Origin: a bacterium UBP3_UBA6266
Lineage (GTDB): Bacteria > Auribacterota > UBA6266
DNA length: 13,609 nt
Reading direction: 5' to 3'
NCBI GenBank assembly: GCA_002440765.1
Contig: DJVC01000024.1
Coordinates: forward strand, 943 to 14,551
The notes beneath the pieces are model-generated. The model saw only the letters and a list, made by a program, of their open reading frames with translations. It searched no databases and was not told the DNA's origin. Below, piece after piece: positions 1 to 7,513 of the stretch. The position numbers were made by a program, and so were the translations under genes. Numbering within the stretch: position 1 is the stretch's first letter; each line of letters starts with the position of its first letter.

Positions 1-8
1 GGTGACAT

Positions 9-716
9 ATGGATCCTTTAACATTAGCGGCGATTTTATTGGGCACCGGATCTTTAGGATTGAGTGCTTATGGCATGTTCGGTAAAAAAGAGAAAAAGCC
101 GAAATTTAAAGATGTTGAATTACCGGCGAATCCATATGAACCCGAGATTGCAAAATATGTCAAAGATAAACTTAATCCGGGATATAAGGCGGAAGGTTTA
201 TCGGAGGGGCAATTAAGAGCGTTAATCAATACAAGCACGAGAAGAATTGATGAGGAAGCGGCAAAAAGAGGGAATGCATTAACGGAAAAAGCTAACAGAA
301 TGAGAGTTGGACCATCGTCGTTTTTCTTGAAGAAATATGATGAGGATATTGTCAGGGATACGGAGAGACGGAAAGGTGACAAGGGATCTGATATCAGGAT
401 TAAAAATGCTTTTGATGCGCTGAATAGAACCGAACGCGAGAGGGGGACGGCTTTAAATGCGGCAATAGGAAGTTATGGCGGAAAATTACAAAGAGCATCC
501 GGCCAGAAAGCTTTTGATATGAGCAAGTATATCTCGGACCTTGGGTTATATGAAGGGAGTGAAGCGGCTGGTGGTGCAGCTGCCGGCGCCGGATTAGAAA
601 CATTAATTTCAATGTTAGATATGTTGAACGGTAAAACAGGTGGTGGAATAAGTCGTAAGAGGATAAATCCTGACGCATATACTTTTAATCTCAAAAACAT
701 GCCCAGTTTTATATAA
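9..716 (+). CDS. Putative internal (ejection-type) virion protein, 235 aa
   Basis: I do not recognise a named family. Seen: residues about 4-24 are hydrophobic and small-residue rich (LAAILLGTGSLGLSAYGMFG), followed at once by a strongly basic run (KKEKKPKFK). Most of the remainder is charged and probably helical. A Gly/Ala-rich segment lies near residues 184-195 and the tail is short. The start is well bounded: an in-frame TGA lies at positions 3-5, two codons before the ATG, and a GGTGA ribosome-binding-like motif is at 1-5. Context: it is the first of three adjacent genes before fibre-like genes, the order in which podoviruses such as T7 and P22 place their DNA-ejection proteins. A small protein with an N-terminal hydrophobic segment in that position recalls T7 gp14-type proteins. 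That analogy is by order and shape only, not by sequence. A generic structural protein is the alternative. Confidence 0.6.
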   Translation: MDPLTLAAILLGTGSLGLSAYGMFGKKEKKPKFKDVELPANPYEPEIAKYVKDKLNPGYKAEGLSEGQLRALINTSTRRIDEEAAKRGNALTEKANRMRVGPSSFFLKKYDEDIVRDTERRKGDKGSDIRIKNAFDALNRTERERGTALNAAIGSYGGKLQRASGQKAFDMSKYISDLGLYEGSEAAGGAAAGAGLETLISMLDMLNGKTGGGISRKRINPDAYTFNLKNMPSFI

Positions 717-728
717 AAGGGAGGAGCT

Positions 729-1538
729 ATGAATCAACAAGGAGTGGCTTTAATAAACCAGTCAATCGCGCGAGCAATGGCCAATCTATTGACTCGCCGT
801 GAAAACAGAAATATCAGGGAAGACAACGACACATTTAAGAAGATGTATTTGAACCTTGCCATGGGTGATAGAAAATATAGCAGGGAAACAGCGGAAACAG
901 AGAAAAAGATACAAGCGTATAAATGGAAAGGCGAGATGTTGGCAGATGAGAGGAAGGCGATTTTGAAGAAAGATGTGTTATCCGAAGACGATACAACCCG
1001 GCTTGCAGCTATAAATAAAGAGTTGAGCGGCCTGGCTTCGAAGATTGCCGGATTATCGGGAGTAAAAGATTTTGATTTTGGAGGGATTGGGGTAAAGGCC
1101 TCCGCCGAAGCCGGAGTCGGAAAAAAAGAAAGTGAAAGCGGAACAGGTATAGCATCTTATGATATTGCCCAAAATATTAAAGGACTGGATCCCCAAACGC
1201 CCGCCAGGGCCGGTACACGGTTTGTTGAACAATTTATCAGGGGGATCAGGGGCGAAAAGCCAGGCGAGCCCGGCAAAATGGTTGCCGATAAAATATATCC
1301 TACCACTACAGGAAGTCAGAAGAAATGGCTTTTGAATAAGGCATTGTTAGGCCCTGTATTGGGGACTTTTGCGGATATAAGTAACGTTGATGCCGGCAAA
1401 ACAGCTGTGGATATGGGAAAAAAAACAGGTAAATTTGGAGTAAACGTTTTGAAAACATTAGCTCCTTTATACTTTCAAAGTCTCAAAAAACGGAAGAAAA
1501 AAAGCAATACTCTAAATGAATTAACCGCTGTTGAATGA
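729..1538 (+). CDS. Putative internal virion protein, helix-rich, 269 aa
   Basis: No family is recognised. Seen: the start ATG is preceded by GGGAGGAG with good spacing, 12 nt after the stop of the gene before it. Residues about 20-115 are highly charged and likely alpha-helical or coiled coil, with many Glu, Lys and Arg. A Gly/Ser/Ala-rich, probably flexible segment follows (about 116-140). The C-terminal part contains a mildly hydrophobic stretch (KWLLNKALLGPVLGTFADI and further on GVNVLKTLAPLYF) and ends in a basic cluster, KKRKKK. Context: it sits between a small hydrophobic-N-terminus protein and a 1243-aa polyvalent-type protein, so it is the middle of a likely three-protein ejection set. 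A structural role is inferred from position. There is no signal peptide and no recognisable enzyme motif. Confidence 0.6.
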   Translation: MNQQGVALINQSIARAMANLLTRRENRNIREDNDTFKKMYLNLAMGDRKYSRETAETEKKIQAYKWKGEMLADERKAILKKDVLSEDDTTRLAAINKELSGLASKIAGLSGVKDFDFGGIGVKASAEAGVGKKESESGTGIASYDIAQNIKGLDPQTPARAGTRFVEQFIRGIRGEKPGEPGKMVADKIYPTTTGSQKKWLLNKALLGPVLGTFADISNVDAGKTAVDMGKKTGKFGVNVLKTLAPLYFQSLKKRKKKSNTLNELTAVE

Positions 1539-1547
1539 GGATATTAA

Positions 1548-4500
1548 ATGGCGAATGTAAGCGCGCAATCACAGCCCAAGGGGTTATGGAAGATCCTCGA
1601 TTATTTGAATCGCTTAAATTATGCGATTGCCAACCCCGCTAAGAAGATTGTAGATAAAGAGAAGGATACCCCTCTTTCAATACTGAAAGCCTCGTGGCGG
1701 GGCTTATCCGGTCAAGAAAGGACCACATTCAGCGATGTGTTAGGAGAAGCCGGTTGGAATCCTAAGTCTGTTCCCGGAAAGGCTGCCAGGGGTTTGTTAG
1801 GTTTTGCCATGGATGTAGGCCTGGACCCTTTGACTTACATGGGTATCGGGGCATTTACCAAGGCGGGCCAAGCCAGTAAGGTGGCAAAAGGGATCGATGC
1901 AGCCGCAGATGCTGCCCGGGTAGCGCAAAAAACGAAGATTTTAAGAGCCGTGGCCATAGCGAAAAGAGCGAAAAAAACCGGAAATACCGCGATTTTTGAT
2001 AAAGCCATGACTCTTGCGAAGAAGATCCATGCCGGCACCCCGAAGATTATAGATGATATTTACAAGAGTGCAGGGAAATACGAAGCAGTTATACGGAAAG
2101 GTGTTGTTAAGCCCCTGGCAGACACAGCATCAAAACAGGCTGAATTAGGGCAAAGGGCATTAATATCTTTAGCCGGCCGGCCATTAGTTAAGGGTTCAAA
2201 AGCGATAGAAGGTCTGGAAAGGGCCGGAGAAATAATAGGGAAAACCAAGCTGGGCGGCGCGGCAAAAAAAATGTTTATTCCCGGGAAAACAGGGAATAAA
2301 GAGTTGGATGATATCGTCGAGAAAATTTTACCTAAAAAAGGTTTTAAAGAAGAAGAATATTTGGATGTGGCCAGATCATTTAAAGCAGCGATAAACCGCG
2401 TGGCCAAGGAAAGAGGTGTTACCCCGGATGAAATAGGGAAAACAATCTCGCAAAAAGTAGAGTTGGCAAAAGAAACGGGTAATAGTTTGTCGAGAAGGTT
2501 TAGATATCAATCAGCTGCAAAAGAGCACGTAGAAGACTTAAAAAAAATATTTGACGGCATTAAATCTGATATTGGGATTAAATCCGGAAATATCGTTGAC
2601 GTAAAACATATCTCGACTATAAAAACAAAAATAACAAGGAAGAGAGGAGAAGCAAGAATACTGGCTGATAAACAATTTTCCGGTATGCTTCCAAATTTAA
2701 ACTATGGAACGGAAGACTTGGGCGATATTCTGCGCGGGGTGATTTTCGTGGATAATTTGAGCCAGTCGCCGGCAGTTGTAAAAAAGCTGTCAAAAAAATT
2801 AGAGAAAATGGCGGTTGAGACCTCTCTTGTTGCCCCCAGGGGGAAGTGGGGGTATAGGAATATTCACGTTGATGGCGTATTGCCCGGGGGGCAAAAAGTA
2901 GAGATACAAATCGGGACACCGGATTTTTGGAAGTCGAAACACCGCGCGCATAAGATTTTTGATATATGGAGAGATGTACCCGAGAAAAAATTATCTTTAG
3001 GGGGATTAACTAAGCAATCTGATGATATAAAAAAGTCCCAAGAAATATTTTTAGCGGCAGTTAATAAAGAAGCTAAAAAAATAGGCTATAAAGATTACAG
3101 AGAATTGAGTGACCTGGAAGATAGAATACGATTGGCGGCGTCTGCCGATATAGGTGTTGACGTCCAGAAGAGCTCCAAAGTGCCCAGGGCAGGAACCCAT
3201 TCATCAATATTAGGATCAAACATACAAAAAGCTTCCGCGCCAGTAGTCCCTGGGGGTGGGGAAATCCATTCCCTTAGCAAAACACCTTCTTTGAGTGAAT
3301 ATTCGTATTTAGGCCCTGACATTTCTTCCTCCATTCAAAATATACTATCAAGGGGCGAAAAAGTCAATATTGATGATTTTGCCAAGCACTTCGCGTATGA
3401 GTTTGACAAGATACATAGAGCAGAAACAGGGCTGGGAATAAAAACGGCTAAACTTACCGCTGACATAGGTTATATGCCGCATATCGGCACTCCGGAATAT
3501 GTAAAGTTTACTAATAAAAAGAAAATTTTTGGCAACGCAAAAGTCTGGAGTGATAAACATCCGAACCAGCTCCGCCGGCAGTTAGGAGAAGTAATATTTC
3601 AAGATGATTCCAGAAAAATGATTTACGAGCTTACTCCGGATGAGATCGATAAGGCTGTAAAAAACGGGGCCGAGATCCATATTTATACGTTAGATGAAGC
3701 AAATAAGTGGTCGAGAGCCAAGGGATTTAAGGGAGATGCTTTCTATACTGATCCGGCAATTGCGTATGGAATAAGAGGTGTTAGATCCGCGCGGGCCCAG
3801 GCGGGAGCTGAGTTTATCCAGGAGGTTAAAAAATTCGGCAAGCCGGCAAAAGAAGCCCCGAAAGATTGGAAGGAAATTAATAGTGAGCTTTTAAAAGACC
3901 ATAGTTTCTTAAAGGGTCTGAAATTCGAACCGGAAGTAATAGATGAGATAGAGAGAGTTTATCAAAAAGTTACAGGACTTGAGGAAGTCAACGAGTTTTT
4001 AAAAGTATACGATAAGGTTCTTAACTGGTGGAAAGGCCAGGTGTTAATCAGCCCGGGATACCATTTGAGAAATGTTATCGGAAATGTCTGGAACAATTAT
4101 TTAGCCGGCGTTAAGAATCCTGAAGTTTATAGCCTGGCCGCTAAGATACAAAAAACATATAAAGGCGGGCAGGGGTTAGGCCAGCTGAAATCAATTAAAA
4201 TCGGGCTTCCCGGGGGCAGAACACTTAATAGTGATGCATTGATAACAAAAGCCCGGCAGTTGGACGTTATAGGGAGCGGTTGGTATGCCGCTGATATCCC
4301 AACCGCGATTGAAGAAGGAATAAGAAAAGGAACGTTAAAACCGTGGAAACAGAATAACTGGCTGTTTGTAGGCAACAAAAAGGTTGGGACATATCTCGAA
4401 AATCAGGGCCGGTTGGCTCATTTTATAGACCGTATCCGGAAAGGGGATTCTTTTGAAGACGCTGCTAAATCGGTAAAAAAGTATTTATTTGATTATCAGA

Positions 4501-5279
4501 ATCTTACTGAAACGGAGCGAAGGATTTTTAAGAGAATTATGCCGTTTTATACGTGGACCCGGAAGAATGTGCCTCTGCAATTAGAACATCTTTTAAAAGA
4601 ACCCGGGAAATATACCGCAATTTATAAGGCGAAAACCAATTTTGAAAAACAGCAGGAAGGTGTGCCGGATGAAACGTGGATGAGCGAATGGATGAAAGAA
4701 AATGCTCCTGTCAGAATCCGGAAAGGGAAGGACGGAAATTGGCAATATTTTCTGTTGGATAGGTGGTTGCCGGCTGCGGATATAGTGAAAATTGCTGCCG
4801 GGCAAGAATCAATAGTGGGATTGTTGAGTCCCGCAATTAAAATGCCGTATGAGCATATGACAAATAAAGATCTTTATTTTGGCCAGGAGATAGAAAGATA
4901 TGCCGGAGAAACAGGGTCGTATTTAGGGTTGAAGCTGCCTAAAAAAATTATTCACTGGCTTAGAACGATAAGAATTTTAAACGATTTGAATAAACTGAAT
5001 CCTTTTAATGTTTTCGGGACTAAGGAAAAGATAAGCATCTTTGGTAATTTGCCCAAAGGTGTTGTGCAGATGCCAGGGAAAGAACGTACTGCCGGCTATT
5101 TATTGGGTGGTAAATTATACCCTTATGATGTGGAAAAAGGGAAGCGGTGGGCTGAATACAGAAAAAGAAAAGATATTTCTAAGCTTAAAGCCGCGTTGAA
5201 GAAGGCAATAAAAGAGGGGCGGAAAGAAGAAGCCAGGAAGATATTAATGTTAATTGATAAGAGGAGGAAATCTGTATGA
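1548..5279 (+). CDS. Large polyvalent-type phage protein with RelA/SpoT-like domain, 1243 aa
   Basis: This is probably a virion protein delivered into the host with the DNA, judged from its size, multidomain make-up and place before the fibre genes. Seen, in order: an N-terminal segment with GLLGFAMDVGLDPLTYMGIG (residues 82-101), a mildly hydrophobic signature; long Lys/Ala-rich helices to about 330; and a RelA/SpoT-like region at about 355-480 (D393-I-L-R396, GYRNIH at 435-440, EIQIGT at 452-457, H468). A linker to about 610 leads into a block with GYMPHIGTPEY. Next is LISPGYHLRNVIGN (833-846), then FDYQNLTETER near 981 and PFYTWTRKN at 999-1007. The end is a basic helix. The last three motifs resemble the conserved C-terminal region of large polyvalent phage proteins. 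The gene ends in an ATGA overlap with the next one. The phage assignment is firm. The activity of the RelA-like part is inferred from motifs. Confidence 0.75.
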   Translation: MANVSAQSQPKGLWKILDYLNRLNYAIANPAKKIVDKEKDTPLSILKASWRGLSGQERTTFSDVLGEAGWNPKSVPGKAARGLLGFAMDVGLDPLTYMGIGAFTKAGQASKVAKGIDAAADAARVAQKTKILRAVAIAKRAKKTGNTAIFDKAMTLAKKIHAGTPKIIDDIYKSAGKYEAVIRKGVVKPLADTASKQAELGQRALISLAGRPLVKGSKAIEGLERAGEIIGKTKLGGAAKKMFIPGKTGNKELDDIVEKILPKKGFKEEEYLDVARSFKAAINRVAKERGVTPDEIGKTISQKVELAKETGNSLSRRFRYQSAAKEHVEDLKKIFDGIKSDIGIKSGNIVDVKHISTIKTKITRKRGEARILADKQFSGMLPNLNYGTEDLGDILRGVIFVDNLSQSPAVVKKLSKKLEKMAVETSLVAPRGKWGYRNIHVDGVLPGGQKVEIQIGTPDFWKSKHRAHKIFDIWRDVPEKKLSLGGLTKQSDDIKKSQEIFLAAVNKEAKKIGYKDYRELSDLEDRIRLAASADIGVDVQKSSKVPRAGTHSSILGSNIQKASAPVVPGGGEIHSLSKTPSLSEYSYLGPDISSSIQNILSRGEKVNIDDFAKHFAYEFDKIHRAETGLGIKTAKLTADIGYMPHIGTPEYVKFTNKKKIFGNAKVWSDKHPNQLRRQLGEVIFQDDSRKMIYELTPDEIDKAVKNGAEIHIYTLDEANKWSRAKGFKGDAFYTDPAIAYGIRGVRSARAQAGAEFIQEVKKFGKPAKEAPKDWKEINSELLKDHSFLKGLKFEPEVIDEIERVYQKVTGLEEVNEFLKVYDKVLNWWKGQVLISPGYHLRNVIGNVWNNYLAGVKNPEVYSLAAKIQKTYKGGQGLGQLKSIKIGLPGGRTLNSDALITKARQLDVIGSGWYAADIPTAIEEGIRKGTLKPWKQNNWLFVGNKKVGTYLENQGRLAHFIDRIRKGDSFEDAAKSVKKYLFDYQNLTETERRIFKRIMPFYTWTRKNVPLQLEHLLKEPGKYTAIYKAKTNFEKQQEGVPDETWMSEWMKENAPVRIRKGKDGNWQYFLLDRWLPAADIVKIAAGQESIVGLLSPAIKMPYEHMTNKDLYFGQEIERYAGETGSYLGLKLPKKIIHWLRTIRILNDLNKLNPFNVFGTKEKISIFGNLPKGVVQMPGKERTAGYLLGGKLYPYDVEKGKRWAEYRKRKDISKLKAALKKAIKEGRKEEARKILMLIDKRRKSV
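2610..2987 (+). other. RelA/SpoT-like nucleotidyltransferase domain inside the 1243-aa protein
   Basis: RelA/SpoT synthetase domains transfer pyrophosphate from ATP to GDP/GTP, or in some toxic small synthetases to tRNA or to adenine nucleotides. Seen here: a Lys/Arg-rich segment (IKTKITRKRGEA); then DILRGVIFVDN, matching the D-x-x-G-x-R-type strand that carries a metal-binding Asp; then GKWGYRNIHVDG, matching the G-Y-x-S-x-H signature; then KVEIQIGT, matching V-E-x-Q-I-R-T with the catalytic Glu; then a His (H468) ahead of FDIW, matching the trailing H-x-x-Y region. The candidate Asp393 and Glu452 are 59 residues apart, the spacing I remember for D264/E323 of streptococcal Rel. Oddities: the usual R in the final motif is G456 (EIQIG), and the D-Y-I segment before the GYR motif is absent. 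It could be active with altered specificity, or inactive. No hydrolase (HD) domain is seen. Confidence 0.6.
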
Positions 5280-5728
5280 GGAAGAAAGAATTATTGGCAA
5301 TTGTTGCAATCTTCGTTTTTATCGCAATTGCGGGGTGGGCTGTGTATGCCATAGCGGCGCCCAGAACGACATTAGAAAGTGCGACAGGAATAGATATCAG
5401 CACGGGGAATCCTCTACCTGTAAACCTTGTGACAGCATTGCAAGCGGTAAGTGCTTGGGGGACGTACAGAGATGTGCTCCATTCGGCGGCTACGGAATAT
5501 TTATACTCTGTTCCGATCGATGCCAAAGCTGCGATGTTTAAAGTTATCCGGACGGCGAATTGTGTATATACAGCGGAGCGAATAGGCCAAGTTGCAACAC
5601 CTACCGGCCATTATGACACGTGGTATGAATCAAGCGGATATACGATAGACAATTTAAAAAATCCGTCTTGCTCTATATATTATGCCGGATCGGCAGGCGA
5701 TGAAATTGTTATCAGAATAGCAAGATAA
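5276..5728 (+). CDS. Small exported or membrane-anchored protein, 150 aa
   Basis: No family is recognised. Seen: an N-terminal MRKKE followed by a hydrophobic stretch (residues 6-28, ending AIAAP). This fits a Sec signal peptide cleaved near AIAA or an uncleaved signal anchor. The rest is a compact, polar, probably beta-rich domain with two cysteines (C96 and C132) that could form a disulfide once exported. The ATG overlaps the TGA of the large protein gene (ATGA) and is preceded by GAGGAGG, so the two are translationally coupled. It is the first of three consecutive genes whose products begin with export signals and it lies directly before two fibre-like genes. Possible roles are a fibre or tail accessory protein or a host-surface modifier. 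Nothing in the sequence decides between them. Confidence 0.6.
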   Translation: MRKKELLAIVAIFVFIAIAGWAVYAIAAPRTTLESATGIDISTGNPLPVNLVTALQAVSAWGTYRDVLHSAATEYLYSVPIDAKAAMFKVIRTANCVYTAERIGQVATPTGHYDTWYESSGYTIDNLKNPSCSIYYAGSAGDEIVIRIAR

Positions 5729-5742
5729 AAGGGGGTGACAGA

Positions 5743-7509
5743 ATGAGAAAGATTTTAATACTGATCTTATTGCTTCTTGTTACCCCGACATTCGCGCTGA
5801 GCCAGAATTTTTTTGAGCGATGGGGTGAAAGTCAAGGGTATATATATCCTCTCGGGAACAAGAAAGTTTTGATCGGGGACCTTTCCGGGAATTATATCGT
5901 TATAGACCAGAATGTAATCAGTCGCGGCGGAAACGACTTGCTTAAATTTACTACGAGCTACATTCAAATGCCGTATGGAATGATAGTCGGCGCCGAAGCG
6001 TATAACAATATGATAGACGACAGCGTTCACGGGACCGGCTCCACAACGTTATATATCGGGAATAAAGCAATAGCAGTTGACGGTTCAAGCCCGACATTTG
6101 CTAATTGTTTTCTTACGGGGAATCTAAGTATTAAGCCTGCCGGCGCTGTTGGAGATAGCTCGTATGTTGATTTTACTGACGGTCGCGCAAGCGTGGGTTA
6201 TGACGGGGTGAATGGGATAGCGTATTTAAGAGCCGGCGGCGACAAGTCAATAGCATTTTTCGTCAATAATAGCGATACCTCAGCCGGTTGTTTTGAAACA
6301 GACGGCGATTTCGTAATTAAAAACGGGCAGATTCATGTCGAAGACGATTTATCGGTGAAATATTATGATGTTGAGATTGTAAATTGTAATTATAACGATG
6401 TCTACATGTGTTCTTGGGGAGATACGGATTTCAATTTGTTTTATAACAGTGCAAGCGGAGAAAATAAAGAGTTTAGTTTTTATGGATATATTACCGCTGC
6501 AAGCAGTCAAAAAAGAGGCTATATAAAGGTTGATGATAGCGACGACTATATCCATATGGCAAGGGAAGATAGCAATATTTTAGGGTTAAAGGTTGATATG
6601 CCTTTGGTGTTGGGAACAGATACAATTGTTCATACGGGAACATCTGATTTTTATACCGAGCGCTTTAAAAACGATGCTGATACAGGGTGGTATTGGGATA
6701 ATACCACGAGCAGATTAATATTCGGTTATGACGGTAATTCAATTTTAGAGGTGACAGACATTACCGCGTATGTGCCTAACGGAATTGCAATTAGCGCCTA
6801 CGACGGAAATAACGTTATAAGTTCAAGTTCTTTCGGCGGTGGAGGATCAACAACCCTATATATTGGAGATTACACCATTGACGTTACCAATCCGTCCGAC
6901 GAGAGATGTAAAGAAAACATTCAATTAACCAGATATGGGTTACCTGAAATCCTGGCTTTAAATGTTGTGGATTATAACTATAAAGCGGCAATGTTAAATG
7001 ACACTTCCACGCAGACAGGATTAATAGCACAGGAAGTTGAAAAAGTAATACCCGAGGCGGTAGCTATAAGAACATTCGGAGTTAAAGAGGTTGAGATTTC
7101 AAAGGAAGAAGCTGTCGGGAAAACTGTTAAAAGCTTAAAAGGTGGATATACGCAGGTTGAGGATAAGTACTTCAAAAAAGTTATAAAGATAGAAGAACAA
7201 GAAAAGTTTATTGAGGTTGAGAAGGTTGTCGAGATAGAGCCAGGCAAACATGAAAAAATACCTATCACAATATCAAAAGTAGTCAAAAAGAAAACCTATT
7301 CCGACGTTGAAGTTTCGGAAGATGAAGCTACAACAACACACACCTTTTTGAAAGATAAATGTTTTGAGAAAGACGGTAAATATTACCGGAAAGAGCCGGA
7401 ATATACCGACTTTAAGCAGGTTGATTATAAAAAGCTTGTGCCTGTGCTTATAAAAGCGGTCCAAGAGCTATCGTCGGAAGTTGAAGCGCTAAAAGCACAA
7501 AAGGAGTAA
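5743..7509 (+). CDS. Fibre-like protein with signal peptide and C-terminal S74 chaperone, 588 aa
   Basis: Probably a phage tail fibre or spike, or a trimeric surface adhesin. Seen: a Sec-like signal peptide at residues 1-18 (cleavage likely after TFA), then NFFERWGESQGYIYP, shared with the next gene. A long beta-rich repeat-like body follows (to about 383) with the motif STTLYIG at residues 100 and 369. From residue 385 comes SDERCKENI, the hallmark of the S74 intramolecular chaperone, with GLIAQEVEKVIPEA after it and a terminal coiled coil VDYKKLVPVLIKAVQELSSEVEALKAQ (560-586). S74 domains trimerise the upstream beta structure and then cleave themselves at a Ser-Asp bond, here predicted at S385-D386. 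Odd: about 118 highly charged residues (442-559) interrupt the chaperone, and a signal peptide is unusual on a phage fibre. The start has a strong GGGGGTGA site. Confidence 0.75.
   Translation: MRKILILILLLLVTPTFALSQNFFERWGESQGYIYPLGNKKVLIGDLSGNYIVIDQNVISRGGNDLLKFTTSYIQMPYGMIVGAEAYNNMIDDSVHGTGSTTLYIGNKAIAVDGSSPTFANCFLTGNLSIKPAGAVGDSSYVDFTDGRASVGYDGVNGIAYLRAGGDKSIAFFVNNSDTSAGCFETDGDFVIKNGQIHVEDDLSVKYYDVEIVNCNYNDVYMCSWGDTDFNLFYNSASGENKEFSFYGYITAASSQKRGYIKVDDSDDYIHMAREDSNILGLKVDMPLVLGTDTIVHTGTSDFYTERFKNDADTGWYWDNTTSRLIFGYDGNSILEVTDITAYVPNGIAISAYDGNNVISSSSFGGGGSTTLYIGDYTIDVTNPSDERCKENIQLTRYGLPEILALNVVDYNYKAAMLNDTSTQTGLIAQEVEKVIPEAVAIRTFGVKEVEISKEEAVGKTVKSLKGGYTQVEDKYFKKVIKIEEQEKFIEVEKVVEIEPGKHEKIPITISKVVKKKTYSDVEVSEDEATTTHTFLKDKCFEKDGKYYRKEPEYTDFKQVDYKKLVPVLIKAVQELSSEVEALKAQKE
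6889..7509 (+). other. Peptidase_S74 intramolecular chaperone domain with large insertion
   Basis: The domain runs from about residue 383 to 588. The conserved S-D at 385-386, the K-E-N-I segment, the L-x-L-x-V-V-D-Y-N-Y strand, the G-L-I-A-Q-E-V helix and the terminal coiled coil are all present in the family order. In endosialidase-type fibres the Ser-Asp bond is the self-cleavage site and the released domain is the chaperone. Between IPEAVAIR and VDYKKL the usual short loop is replaced by roughly 118 residues rich in Glu and Lys, with Tyr/Val strands such as YFKKVIKIEEQEKF and HEKIPITISKVVKKK. Confidence 0.75.
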
Positions 7510-7513
7510 CAGA

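Noticed and set aside
5254..5541. 95-aa plus-strand reading frame overlapping the 150-aa exported protein gene
   Set aside because: It is out of frame with the real gene, has no ribosome binding site at its ATG and a Cys/Gly-rich composition typical of shadow frames.
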